A DNA stretch of 14,390 nt from Ruminococcus sp. UBA5129 (lineage in GTDB: Bacteria; Bacillota; Clostridia; Oscillospirales; Ruminococcaceae). The first letter of the stretch is position 1. The number at the start of each line of letters is the position of its first letter. Both the position numbers and the translations under genes were made by a program. Where the stretch lies: assembly GCA_002414125.1 (NCBI GenBank), contig DHYN01000106.1:19426-33815 (forward strand). The letters are read 5' to 3'. Below, in pieces: positions 1-8,589 of this stretch. Under the pieces are notes generated by a model that was not told the DNA's origin, searched no databases, and saw only the letters and a list, made by a program, of their open reading frames with translations.

Positions 1-49
1 AAAGACTTTTCTGCAAGAAAAATTGTTGCTTTTTCATTTGTGGAAAACT

Positions 50-65
50 ATTGCATTTTTGCAAT
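50..65. promoter_or_regulatory. candidate operator palindrome over the -35 box
   Basis: A perfect inverted repeat, ATTGCA-TTTT-TGCAAT, covers the -35 hexamer and the first half of the spacer of the kinase promoter. A DNA-binding repressor placed here would block RNA polymerase. Half-sites of this size suit a dimeric helix-turn-helix regulator (TTGCA/TGCAA sites are common for MarR-like proteins), but which protein binds is not visible. AT-rich DNA gives such palindromes by chance fairly often. Confidence 0.35.
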
Positions 66-79
66 GGATATGGTATAAT
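51..79 (+). promoter_or_regulatory. sigma-A promoter of the nucleoside kinase gene
   Basis: A -35 box TTGCAT (51-56) is followed after 17 nt by a perfect TATAAT (74-79). TG at 71-72 gives an extended -10 (TGGTATAAT). The AT-rich sequence from 1 to 50 shows no gene. The start codon is 32 nt downstream of the -10, so the leader is short. Confidence 0.8.
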
Positions 80-111
80 TATATTATAAATGTATAAGGA
101 GACTTCATTAT

Positions 112-1050
112 ATGAACACTATAGACATAAGAACGATCAACGAGCGCATTTCACAGGATGCCGATGCTTTTGTGCGCGAATCGAATGAAGCGTACCTCGC
201 AGAGCTTGCGAGGATCGCGGACGACATCGCCGAGCACCATCGCGAACGCCCCATAATCCTCGTTTCAGGACCGTCAGGTTCGGGAAAGACTACCTCCGCG
301 ATGATGATAGAAAAGATCCTCGATGAGCGTGGTATGGAGACCCACACACTCTCAATGGATAACTACTTTAAGCCGCTCACCAATACCGAGAAAAAGCTGC
401 TCGCCGAGGGCAGGATCGACCTCGAGACACCTGCACGAATGGATGAAAAGCTTCTTGCCGATCAGCTCGGCTCGATCGCGCGCTGTGAACCGATACACCT
501 GCCGATATACGATTTCAAGGAGTCCGCACGCAGCTTCCACAGTGAGGAGTTTGTCCGCAAGCCTGATGAGCTTGTTATACTCGAGGGCATCCACAGCCTC
601 AATCCCTCCGTTATAACTGTGCCCGATGAGAATACGGCTCGGATCTACGTCAGCGTCCGCACTCGTATCTCCATGAACGGCACGCTTTTGCATCCGTCCA
701 AGATCCGTCTCATGCGCCGCCTCATGCGCGACAGCATCTTCCGCAAGCGCTCCTTTGAGGAGACGATAATGATGTTCAAGTCCGTTGAGGAGGGCGAAAA
801 CAAGTACATCATGCCGTACAAATACCGCTCCGACTACGATGTGGATACATTCATGCCTTACGAGATATGCGCCTACAGACAGGGTCTCCTTGCAGATCTT
901 GACGTGCTGCGCAGGTTCGGCGACTCAGTCGATGCAGCCGATTTCCTGAATGCAGCTCTCGAGCTTTCGGGCGAAAGGATCACACCCGATTCGCTTATAT
1001 GCGAGTTTATCGGAAACGGTCAGTTCAATAGTGCGATACAGGGCGTCTGA
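112..1050 (+). CDS. nucleoside kinase, uridine kinase / phosphoribulokinase family (Udk-like)
   Basis: This 312-residue cytosolic P-loop kinase probably phosphorylates uridine or a related nucleoside in pyrimidine salvage. The Walker A motif GPSGSGKT is at residues 53-60. The SMDNYF segment (81-86) and the DLETPARMD segment (103-111) match the substrate and phosphate-binding regions of uridine kinases. YDF is at 133-135, the Walker B-like VILEGIH is at 155-161, and an Arg-rich MRRLMRD lid segment is at 201-207. About 50 N-terminal residues precede the kinase core. The larger clostridial relatives of about 550 residues carry a threonyl-tRNA-synthetase-like TGS region in front of the kinase, and that region is absent here. 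The start is fixed by AAGGAGA at 96-102, 9 nt upstream of the ATG. The gene stands alone between its own promoter and a terminator. Kinase family is certain; the exact nucleoside is inference. Confidence 0.85.
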   Translation: MNTIDIRTINERISQDADAFVRESNEAYLAELARIADDIAEHHRERPIILVSGPSGSGKTTSAMMIEKILDERGMETHTLSMDNYFKPLTNTEKKLLAEGRIDLETPARMDEKLLADQLGSIARCEPIHLPIYDFKESARSFHSEEFVRKPDELVILEGIHSLNPSVITVPDENTARIYVSVRTRISMNGTLLHPSKIRLMRRLMRDSIFRKRSFEETIMMFKSVEEGENKYIMPYKYRSDYDVDTFMPYEICAYRQGLLADLDVLRRFGDSVDAADFLNAALELSGERITPDSLICEFIGNGQFNSAIQGV

Positions 1051-1063
1051 GGACGTCCTTTTT
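1040..1063 (+). terminator. intrinsic terminator after the kinase gene
   Basis: An 8-bp stem AGGGCGTC / GACGTCCT (one G-U pair) with a 4-nt TGAG loop is followed directly by a run of five T. The left arm lies inside the last codons and the loop starts with the TGA stop, so termination is tightly coupled to the gene end. The stretch from 1064 to 1160 is AT-rich and holds no gene or clear structure. Confidence 0.85.
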
Positions 1064-1160
1064 CTTAAATAAAATTGGTATAAGCCGAGAGATCATACTA
1101 AAGGTTTTGTATAAAATGACTTTTTTTGGTGCTTTAAATTGTAAATTATATCAAAATCTA

Positions 1161-1189
1161 TTGACATGAGTTTTTCTTTTTGCTATAAT
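1161..1189 (+). promoter_or_regulatory. strong consensus sigma-A promoter of the glycan operon
   Basis: Perfect TTGACA (1161-1166), 17-nt spacer, perfect TATAAT (1184-1189), with TG at 1181-1182 forming an extended -10. Transcription should start near 1196. This gives a leader of about 120 nt before the first gene. Confidence 0.92.
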
Positions 1190-1245
1190 GACTTTATACT
1201 GTGTTATTATGCAAATTTTACTAAAGATATAGATCGTGACTCTCC

Positions 1246-1313
1246 GTTCCGCAGGGAGGTGAGGGGCACTCAGAAAAGATTATAAGGAGACGCTGCGGAA
1301 CTGCTCCGCCGTG
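1246..1313 (+). promoter_or_regulatory. structured 5' leader with two competing hairpins and a distant Shine-Dalgarno
   Basis: GTTCCGCAG (1246-1254) can pair perfectly with CTGCGGAAC (1293-1301). That pairing encloses a 38-nt loop that holds the Shine-Dalgarno AAGGAGA (1284-1290). The GCGGA part (1295-1299) can instead pair with TCCGC at 1305-1309 in a small local hairpin. The two pairings exclude each other. The Shine-Dalgarno is 24 nt from the ATG at 1315, too far for normal initiation. Folding the small hairpin removes 15 nt and leaves about 9-10 nt. A translational switch or bridged ribosome binding site is inferred, not shown. I do not recognise a known riboswitch class. Confidence 0.5.
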
Positions 1314-1314
1314 A

Positions 1315-2706
1315 ATGACTATGAGTAATAAGGATCGATTCAAACGGCTTATCTCCGTTGTGGCGGCTGTACTGCTGCTCGGGATGCTCACCGGTGTTTT
1401 TGCGTTTATCTGGTACAGATACTACAGCGAGACGATCATGCTTCCCTTTTACAGGCGCGGAAACTGGACTCTCATCGCTATCTATACCATTATGACTGCC
1501 GTTTTCTTCAAGGCTTACGGCGGATTTAAGTTGGGCTATCTGAAAAAGACGGATATGTTTTACTCTCAGCTCATCTCTATGGCATGCGTGAACGTCATAA
1601 CCTACTTTATCGTCAGCCTTATCGGACGAGATTTTATGTTCGGCACGCCTATCGTGATGATGATGTTCGCCGACTTTCTTGTGCTTGCTGTGTGGACGTT
1701 TGTCTCGGGAAAGATCTATTTTCTGCTCTATCCGCCGAGAAAGCTCGTGATCCTGTACGGCAGCCATCAAGCCGCCTCTCTCGTTTTGAAAATGAGTCAG
1801 CGTGTGGACAAGTATATGATCTGCGAATCGGTCAGCGTAAATGAAGAAACTGAAAAGATCCGCGAGCTTATCCTCAAATATGAGGGCGTTATCATATGCG
1901 ATATTCCCGCGGAAATGAGAAACAAATTTCTGAAATTCTGCTACGATAATTCTATCCGTGCGTATATTGCGCCCAAAATTTCTGATATTATTGTCAGAGG
2001 CGCCGATGAGATCCGCCTTTTCGATTCGCCGCTGCTCCTTTGCAGGAATTACGGTCTCGATGTCGAGCAGGAGCTTGTGAAGCGTGTCTTTGATATTGTT
2101 TTCTCAATACTGCTGCTTGTGCTCACTTCACCGTTCATGCTCGCTGCCGCGATCGCGGTAAAGCTTTGTGACGGAGGTCAGGTGCTCTATAAGCAAACAC
2201 GTCTCACAAAGGAAGGCAAGCAGTTCAAGCTGTATAAGTTCAGAAGCATGGTGGCAGATGCCGAGAAAAACGGCATCCCTCAGCTCTGCTCGGACGATGA
2301 CAGCAGAATAACCTCGGTCGGAAAATTTCTGAGAAAGTGCAGATTGGACGAGCTTCCGCAGCTCATCAACATCCTCAAGGGAGATATGTCGATCGTAGGT
2401 CCGCGTCCGGAGCGTCCGGAGCTGACGGAGAAATACAAAAAGGAAATGCCCGAATTTGAGTTCAGACTCAAGGTGAAAGCCGGTCTCACGGGACTTGCTC
2501 AGGTGACGGGCGTTTACGATACGACACCGTATGATAAGCTTAAAATGGATCTTATGTATATCGAGAATTATTCGCTGAGAATTGATTTGCAGATAATCCT
2601 TATGACGATCAAAACAATGTTATTCCCCGGAAAGACAAATGCAGAAACAGAGGAACAGCTTTTCGGCGGCGAATTACAGAATAACAGAAAAGAGGAAACC
2701 CGATGA
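1315..2706 (+). CDS. polyprenyl-phosphate sugar phosphotransferase (WbaP/CpsE-type phosphoglycosyl transferase)
   Basis: This 463-residue integral membrane enzyme transfers a sugar-1-phosphate from a nucleotide sugar to undecaprenyl phosphate, the priming step of surface glycan synthesis. Hydrophobic segments lie at about 12-34, 50-66, 84-103 and 111-131. A Rossmann-like middle region (about 143-220) follows. The catalytic domain starts with a membrane segment at about 258-284. Its hallmarks are KFRSM (308-312), the DELPQ motif (345-349) holding the catalytic Asp-Glu dyad known from PglC, and GDMSIVGPRPE (356-366). The length is usual for the family. An in-frame TGA directly precedes ATG 1315, so the start is 1315 or the second ATG at 1321. 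No Shine-Dalgarno lies at normal distance (see the leader entry). The gene overlaps manC by 4 nt (ATGA). The sugar it transfers cannot be read from the sequence. Confidence 0.92.
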   Translation: MTMSNKDRFKRLISVVAAVLLLGMLTGVFAFIWYRYYSETIMLPFYRRGNWTLIAIYTIMTAVFFKAYGGFKLGYLKKTDMFYSQLISMACVNVITYFIVSLIGRDFMFGTPIVMMMFADFLVLAVWTFVSGKIYFLLYPPRKLVILYGSHQAASLVLKMSQRVDKYMICESVSVNEETEKIRELILKYEGVIICDIPAEMRNKFLKFCYDNSIRAYIAPKISDIIVRGADEIRLFDSPLLLCRNYGLDVEQELVKRVFDIVFSILLLVLTSPFMLAAAIAVKLCDGGQVLYKQTRLTKEGKQFKLYKFRSMVADAEKNGIPQLCSDDDSRITSVGKFLRKCRLDELPQLINILKGDMSIVGPRPERPELTEKYKKEMPEFEFRLKVKAGLTGLAQVTGVYDTTPYDKLKMDLMYIENYSLRIDLQIILMTIKTMLFPGKTNAETEEQLFGGELQNNRKEETR

Positions 2707-3767
2707 AAACAACAGCAGTCATCATGGCAGGAGGCAGAGGCGAACGCTTCTGGCCCAAAAGCCGAAACTCACGTCCGAAGCAGTTCCTTTCGCTTACCTC
2801 GGACGGTCAGACGATGATACAGAAAACCGTAAACAGACTCCGTTCGCTTGTCGATGCGGAGGACATATATATCGTGACCAATTCCGCCTATATCGGTCTT
2901 GTGAAGGAGCAGCTCCCCGAAATACCCGAGGAAAATATCCTCGCCGAGCCGTGTGCAAGGAATACTGCTCCGTGCATCGCATTCGCCTCTGCCGTCATAA
3001 GCAGAAAATATGACGATGCCGTTATGCTCGTGCTTCCCTCGGATCATCTCATCGGCTTTGAGGATATGTATATCTCTACTCTCAAAAAGGCTATCGAGGT
3101 GAGCCTCATCGGCAAAAATCTCGTTACGATAGGCATTACCCCCAATTACCCCGAGACAGGCTACGGTTATATCAATTTCGGAAGCGAATCGGGCAACGCT
3201 TATGCAGTCGATCGCTTCGTGGAAAAGCCCGATCTCGCTACTGCAAAGGAATACCTCGCATCCGGCAAATACCTCTGGAACAGCGGCATGTTCGTATGGA
3301 AGATATCTTCGATCATGGCTGATCTCAAGGAGTTTATGCCCGACATCTACGAGGGCGCGCTCCGCATCGGAGAGGCTTTTGGTACGGATGCTTACAATGA
3401 GGTGCTTGAAAGGGAATTTACCGCCTTTACAAGTGAATCTATCGACTTCGGCATCATGGAGAAGGCTTCAGATATATACACTATCCCCGGCAGCTTCGGC
3501 TGGGATGATGTCGGAAACTGGCTTGCTGTGGAGCGCATCAACGAGGTGGATGATGCCAAGAATTATATCGAGGGCAATGTCATATCAGTCGGCTCGGAGC
3601 GCACTACTATCTGCGGCGGAAAGCGTCTTATTGCGGCTGTGGGCGTTGAGGATATTATTATTGTCGATACCGATGATGCTGTTCTCGTCTGCTCGAAAAA
3701 CAGTACTCAGGACGTAAAGAAGGTCATAGCTAAGCTCAAAGAGGACGGTATCAGCGACCTCGTGTGA
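2703..3767 (+). CDS. manC: mannose-1-phosphate guanylyltransferase
   Basis: This enzyme makes GDP-mannose from mannose-1-phosphate and GTP in the cytosol and so feeds the dehydratase encoded next. The 354-residue nucleotidyltransferase shows the signature GGRGERFWPKSR (10-21) followed by PKQFL (25-29). It also has EPCARNTAP (82-90), PSDH (112-115), FVEKPD (172-177), WNSGMFVW (192-199) and ESIDFGIMEK (245-254). It ends after the beta-helix region and lacks the C-terminal cupin isomerase domain of bifunctional ManC/AlgA proteins, so it is monofunctional. Phosphomannose isomerase must come from elsewhere. Its ATG overlaps the upstream stop as ATGA, which suggests translational coupling, with AGAGGA just upstream. 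Very confident call. Confidence 0.95.
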   Translation: MKTTAVIMAGGRGERFWPKSRNSRPKQFLSLTSDGQTMIQKTVNRLRSLVDAEDIYIVTNSAYIGLVKEQLPEIPEENILAEPCARNTAPCIAFASAVISRKYDDAVMLVLPSDHLIGFEDMYISTLKKAIEVSLIGKNLVTIGITPNYPETGYGYINFGSESGNAYAVDRFVEKPDLATAKEYLASGKYLWNSGMFVWKISSIMADLKEFMPDIYEGALRIGEAFGTDAYNEVLEREFTAFTSESIDFGIMEKASDIYTIPGSFGWDDVGNWLAVERINEVDDAKNYIEGNVISVGSERTTICGGKRLIAAVGVEDIIIVDTDDAVLVCSKNSTQDVKKVIAKLKEDGISDLV

Positions 3768-3820
3768 CAGCACGTATGAAAAATTGTCGTTTACTATATT
3801 TAAATTTTTAAGGAGAATAA

Positions 3821-4861
<1,041 letters not shown>

Positions 4862-4868
4862 TATGCGG

Positions 4869-4933
4869 TTCAATCAGTCGTCACGGCTGGTTGAGTATAA
4901 AAGGGCGAATAACCTTCGCCCTTATCTGTTTTT
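4869..4933 (+). terminator. tandem hairpins with T-run between gmd and the glycosyltransferases
   Basis: A first imperfect hairpin pairs 4869-4877 with 4887-4895. A second perfect 9-bp stem, AAGGGCGAA (4901-4909) with TTCGCCCTT (4915-4923), has a TAACC loop. Five T follow at 4929-4933, six nt after the stem. This resembles an intrinsic terminator, but the genes beyond have no visible promoter of their own. It is more likely a partial terminator or attenuator that lowers expression of the downstream genes. Confidence 0.6.
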
Positions 4934-4962
4934 ATTGATGAATATGTAAAGGAGCTTTCATC

Positions 4963-6111
4963 TTGAATATAGCTTTCGATGCATTGCCGCTGATAAGCGA
5001 CAGGATAACGGGTATCGGCTGGTGCGAGGCAGGTCAGACTATGGCTCTCGCCCGTCTTTTCCCCGAAAATAAGTATACCTACAGCTTCTTCTCGCGCAAG
5101 GATGATCATATTAAGCTCGACCGCATAAAGCCGTTCGCAGGCAATAATATCGGCGTGAACCTTGTACACGGCTCAGGCTTCATTTACCGTACCGTCTCAA
5201 CGTTCATTCCCGTGCCGTACAGCCGATATTTCGGCAAAAACGACGATGTTACGCACTTTTTCAACTATATCGTTCCGCCGAAGGTGCACGGGAAAACCGT
5301 TGTTACAGTTCACGATATGGTATATAAGGCTTTTCCCGAAACGGTTCGCGCGAGGACGAAATGTATGCTCGATATGGGTCTGAAAAGCTCAATGAAGCGT
5401 GCAGACCTCATTGTTACCGACTCGGAATTCAGCAGGTCGGAGATCCTCAAATATTTTCCGAAGCACGAGGGCAAGGTGAGGGTCGTGCCGTGCGGAGTCG
5501 ATCTTGACCGTTTCAAGCCGTGCGATACTCCGGAACGCATCCCCGAGGTGAAAAGCTCGCTCGGTATAGAGGGTGAATACTTCCTATACCTCGGTACTAT
5601 TGAGCCGCGCAAAAATCTCGAACGTCTCATTCAGGCGTATCACATATTCAGTCAGCGCAGCGGAGGCGATGTCCCGAAGCTCGTGCTTGCAGGCGGAAAG
5701 GGCTGGCTGTACGACAGCATTTTCGCGAGGGTGACGGAGCTTGGACTCTCGGAGAACGTCATCTTCACACAGTACATCCCGTCCGAGGACATGAATCCCC
5801 TTATGTGCGGAGCGATTGCTTTCGTTTTTCCGTCAATTTATGAGGGATTCGGAATGCCGCCGCTCGAAGCTATGGCGTGCGGAGTACCTGTTCTGGCATC
5901 TGATGCGGCTTCTCTGCCGGAGGTGACAGGCGAATGCGCAGTTATCTGCGATCCGTACAGTCCCGAGAGCATCGCGGACGGTCTCGAGAAGCTGAGCTCG
6001 GATGATACGCTCCGCTCAGATCTCGGCAGACGCGGCTTTGAGCGTGCTCAGAGCTTTACATGGGATAATTCAGCGAAAATATTATATAATCTGTATAAGG
6101 AGCTTTTCTGA
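4963..6111 (+). CDS. GT4-family glycosyltransferase (mannosyltransferase-like)
   Basis: This 382-residue GT-B fold enzyme is predicted to add a sugar from a nucleotide donor to the lipid-linked glycan at the inner membrane face. The C-terminal donor domain shows LGTIEPRKNLERL (210-222) with the phosphate-contacting Arg216/Lys217 pair. It also has YEGFGMPPLEAMACGVPVLASD (starting at 293), carrying the E-x7-E motif Glu294/Glu302. This subgroup includes many mannosyl and rhamnosyl transferases of O-antigen and capsule clusters. With GDP-sugar genes around it, a GDP-mannose or GDP-D-rhamnose donor is inferred. The start is a TTG at 4963, chosen because AAAGGAG lies 8 nt upstream (4948-4954) and translation from there gives the canonical N-terminal strand MNIAFDAL. 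The upstream ATGs run into stops. It ends in a 1-nt TGATG overlap with the next gene. Confidence 0.88.
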   Translation: MNIAFDALPLISDRITGIGWCEAGQTMALARLFPENKYTYSFFSRKDDHIKLDRIKPFAGNNIGVNLVHGSGFIYRTVSTFIPVPYSRYFGKNDDVTHFFNYIVPPKVHGKTVVTVHDMVYKAFPETVRARTKCMLDMGLKSSMKRADLIVTDSEFSRSEILKYFPKHEGKVRVVPCGVDLDRFKPCDTPERIPEVKSSLGIEGEYFLYLGTIEPRKNLERLIQAYHIFSQRSGGDVPKLVLAGGKGWLYDSIFARVTELGLSENVIFTQYIPSEDMNPLMCGAIAFVFPSIYEGFGMPPLEAMACGVPVLASDAASLPEVTGECAVICDPYSPESIADGLEKLSSDDTLRSDLGRRGFERAQSFTWDNSAKILYNLYKELF

Positions 6112-7226
6112 TGCTCAGGATCTTACAAGTCAACAAGGCGTATTATCCGCATGTCGGCGGTATAGAGAGCCTTGTCAAGCAATACTCCGAGGAGCTCGGA
6201 CGCTTTGACGGCGTTGAGGTGAAAACGCTCGTTTGCCGCGAGGAAAGGGGAAAGACTTACCGCGAAACGGTTGACGGCGTTAGTCTGACAAGAGCCGGAA
6301 GTCTCGGAACTTATTTCTCGTGTCCGCTGTCGCTTTCGTTTATAGGGCTTTTCCGCAAAATGGCGAAAAATGCGGACGTGGTAGAAATACATGTACCGTT
6401 TCCGCTCGCCGATGCGGCACTGCTGCTTTCGGGATTTAAGGGCAGAGTTGTCGTTGCGTGGCACAGCGATATTGTAAAGCAGAAGAAGCTCATGCTCTTC
6501 TATAAGCCCTTAATGATGTACATGCTCAGACGTGCGGACTGTATCATTACCGCTACAGAGGGGCATGTGAACGGCTCGCAATACTTGCCTCCGTTCAGAA
6601 AAAAATGCACGGTCGTCCCATACGGCATCACGCCCGAGGACTACCTTTCGATAGAAAGAAAACCGTTCCTTACGGAGCGTCTCACCGACAAAAGCCGTGT
6701 AAAGGTGTTTTTTACGGGCAGACTCGTTTATTATAAGGGTGTCGATGTGCTGCTTAAGGCTTTCCGTATGGTGAAAGGCTGCGAGCTGTTTATTGCAGGC
6801 ACCGGAGAGCTTGGAGATGAGCTGAAAGCCTATGCAAAAAGGTGCGGTATCGAAAAAAAGGTTCATTTTCTGGGATTTCTCCCCGATGAACAGCTCAGAC
6901 AGGCTTATGCGGACTGCGATATTTTCGTGCTGCCGTCTGTTGCAAGAAGCGAGGCGTTCGGGATCGTTCAGCTTGAAGCTATGGTCTACGGGAAGCCTGT
7001 TATCAATACCGAGCTGCCGTCGGGAGTGCCTTATGTCAGTCTGCACGGAAAAACGGGTCTGACCGTTCCGCCGTCCGATGCAGGGGCGCTCGCAGGCGCG
7101 ATAAATCTGCTCGCTTCGGATGGGGAGCTGAGAAAAAAACTCGGAAATGCCGCGGCAAAGCGCGTTGAGACGGATTTCAATGAGAAGAAGGTCATAGAGC
7201 GCTTGCTCGGAGTACTTAACGGGTGA
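6111..7226 (+). CDS. GT4-family glycosyltransferase (rhamnosyl/mannosyltransferase-like)
   Basis: This second GT-B glycosyltransferase has 371 residues. The N-terminal acceptor domain begins with the GGIES loop (16-20) after the first strand. The donor domain has FTGRLVYYKGVD (201-212), FIAGTGEL (227-234) and SEAFGIVQLEAMVYGKPVINT (starting at 280), with the E-x7-E pair Glu281/Glu289. The stretch around SGVPYVSLHGKTGLTVPP (304-321) resembles the WbpY/WbpZ-like rhamnosyltransferases of D-rhamnan clusters. That fits the manC, gmd and rmd neighbours, though the donor assignment is inference. It starts at ATG 6111, overlapping the stop of the previous gene by 1 nt (TGATG). The two are therefore translationally coupled. 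The previous gene's last codons supply AAGGAG at 6098-6103. Confidence 0.88.
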   Translation: MLRILQVNKAYYPHVGGIESLVKQYSEELGRFDGVEVKTLVCREERGKTYRETVDGVSLTRAGSLGTYFSCPLSLSFIGLFRKMAKNADVVEIHVPFPLADAALLLSGFKGRVVVAWHSDIVKQKKLMLFYKPLMMYMLRRADCIITATEGHVNGSQYLPPFRKKCTVVPYGITPEDYLSIERKPFLTERLTDKSRVKVFFTGRLVYYKGVDVLLKAFRMVKGCELFIAGTGELGDELKAYAKRCGIEKKVHFLGFLPDEQLRQAYADCDIFVLPSVARSEAFGIVQLEAMVYGKPVINTELPSGVPYVSLHGKTGLTVPPSDAGALAGAINLLASDGELRKKLGNAAAKRVETDFNEKKVIERLLGVLNG

Positions 7227-7255
7227 GTGCATCATCAAATACGGGAGGCTAAAAA

Positions 7256-8188
7256 ATGAAGGCTTTGATAATAGGAGGTGCAGGCTTCGTAGGAGGCTAC
7301 CTCATTAACGAACTCGCCTCGAACGGCTATGACGTTCATGCAACATGTCTGCCGAACGAGACCGTGATAGGGCAGTGTACCGCGCATTCGCTCGACATCC
7401 TCGACAGGCACGCTGTTTCGGCAGTTTTTGACAAACTTCGTCCCGATGTGGTATATCACCTTGCGGCGCAGAGCTCGGTAGCTCTGTCGTGGAAAAAGCC
7501 TCAGCTCACAGCCGAGATCAACGTTATCGGCTCGATAAATGTACTTGAGGCGATGCGTGAATGCGGATTCCCGATGAGGCTCATACTCATCGGATCGGGC
7601 GAGGAATACGGCTTCATACGCGAGGATGCTTGTCCGCTAAACGAGAGCGAACCGCTCCGCCCGGGCAATATCTACGCAGCCACAAAGGCGTGTCAGGGAA
7701 TGCTCGGAGAGATCTATTCGCGCGCTTACAAGCTCGACATCATAATGGTGCGCGCATTCAATCACTCAGGTCCGAAGCAGATGCCGGTATTCGTAATATC
7801 GGACTTCTGCAAACAGATAGCAGAGATCGAAAGAGGTATGCGTTCGGCTGAGATAAGTGTCGGAAACCTCTCGGCAATGAGGGATTTCACTGATGTTCGC
7901 GATGTGGTGAGAGCCTACCGTATGCTCGCGGAAAAGGGAGTGAGCGGCAGGACATATAATGTCGGCAGAGGCAGTGCGGTGAAGATCGAGGAGATACTGC
8001 ACACTGCGCTCTCGCTCGCGAAATGTCCTGTCAAGGTGAAGCAGGATGCCGCAAGGATGCGTGCATCCGACATCCCGATAATCGAGCCTGATACCTCTGA
8101 GATATTCCGCGATACGGGCTGGAGAGCTGAGATCTCAATGGAAAAAACGATCGCGGATACCCTCGACTATTGGCGTGAAAATGTTTAA
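7256..8188 (+). CDS. rmd: GDP-4-keto-6-deoxy-D-mannose reductase (Rmd-like)
   Basis: Predicted to reduce the Gmd product to GDP-D-rhamnose. This 310-residue extended short-chain dehydrogenase has GGAGFVGG (7-14) for NAD(P) binding and HLAAQSSVALSW (68-79). GSGEEYG is at 113-119, and the catalytic Tyr140/Lys144 lie in YAATK. The RAFNHSGPKQ segment (166-175), RDFTDVRDVVRAY (209-221), YNVGRG (234-239) and the R-x-R-x-S-D motif (267-272) match the Rmd subgroup closely. The alternative product GDP-6-deoxy-D-talose (Tld) cannot be excluded, because the two reductases are similar and differ in stereochemistry. GGGAGG at 7243-7248 sets the ATG at 7256. Its stop forms the beginning of the ribosome binding site of the next gene. 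Confidence 0.88.
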   Translation: MKALIIGGAGFVGGYLINELASNGYDVHATCLPNETVIGQCTAHSLDILDRHAVSAVFDKLRPDVVYHLAAQSSVALSWKKPQLTAEINVIGSINVLEAMRECGFPMRLILIGSGEEYGFIREDACPLNESEPLRPGNIYAATKACQGMLGEIYSRAYKLDIIMVRAFNHSGPKQMPVFVISDFCKQIAEIERGMRSAEISVGNLSAMRDFTDVRDVVRAYRMLAEKGVSGRTYNVGRGSAVKIEEILHTALSLAKCPVKVKQDAARMRASDIPIIEPDTSEIFRDTGWRAEISMEKTIADTLDYWRENV

Positions 8189-8201
8189 GGAGGATGAAAA
8201 A

Positions 8202-8543
8202 ATGTCGGAGCTTAAGCTTACAAACGATAAGATAAAGGCATATGATGCCGAGAAAAAGGCTTTCAGTACGGGCAAGAACCTTGAAGCCTTCGGAAATGCT
8301 CAGAACGGAGTCAATGAGCTGCTTGCGGCAAACATAAACGACCTTATCAAGAGGGTATGTGCCCTTGAGGACGAGCGTGTTCGCCATGCGGAGGCAATGA
8401 AAAAGCTTGCCGAGGAGCTTTCGGCTTTCAAAGCGGAGCTCGACCGCCTGCGTCTCACTGCAAAGCTCAATGCCGGTGCGATAGAGCGCCTCACAAATGC
8501 TCAGAGGATCGCCGATTCCGAGTCATCCTCGCAGAACGTATAA
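8202..8543 (+). CDS. small coiled-coil protein of unknown function
   Basis: This 113-residue soluble protein is not recognised from any family I know. It begins MSELKLTNDKIKAYDAEKKA and has a central Asn/Ala/Gly-containing stretch (about 25-45). Then comes a heptad-patterned helix (about 45-95) rich in Leu, Glu, Lys and Arg, which should form a coiled coil. The tail is Ser-rich and polar. It has no signal peptide and no membrane segment. An in-frame GTG at 8175 would overlap rmd. The ATG at 8202 is preferred because AAGGAGG (8187-8193) lies 8 nt before it. That ribosome binding site begins in the rmd stop codon, so the gene is the last member of the glycan operon and tightly coupled to it. 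A scaffold or chain-length helper role is only a guess from position. No clear terminator follows. Confidence 0.75.
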   Translation: MSELKLTNDKIKAYDAEKKAFSTGKNLEAFGNAQNGVNELLAANINDLIKRVCALEDERVRHAEAMKKLAEELSAFKAELDRLRLTAKLNAGAIERLTNAQRIADSESSSQNV

Positions 8544-8589
8544 TGGTCTGATATGCGCATTTTGTATAGAAAATACGTCAACTAAATAC

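Noticed and set aside
1259..1285. GTG-initiated 8-codon leader peptide in the glycan operon leader
   Set aside because: The upstream GGAGG overlaps or abuts the GTG too closely for normal initiation, and the peptide shows no run of regulatory codons.
3776..3811. 11-codon frame between manC and gmd
   Set aside because: No ribosome binding site before its ATG, and no distinctive composition. It merely runs into the gmd Shine-Dalgarno.
6510..7238. Antisense open frame of 242 codons opposite the second GT4 gene
   Set aside because: Sense strand encodes clear GT4 motifs throughout. The antisense product is Arg/His-rich without family features.
8175..8201. GTG start of the coiled-coil gene inside rmd
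   Set aside because: The ATG at 8202 has a perfect AAGGAGG 8 nt upstream. The extension would only translate the ribosome binding region.
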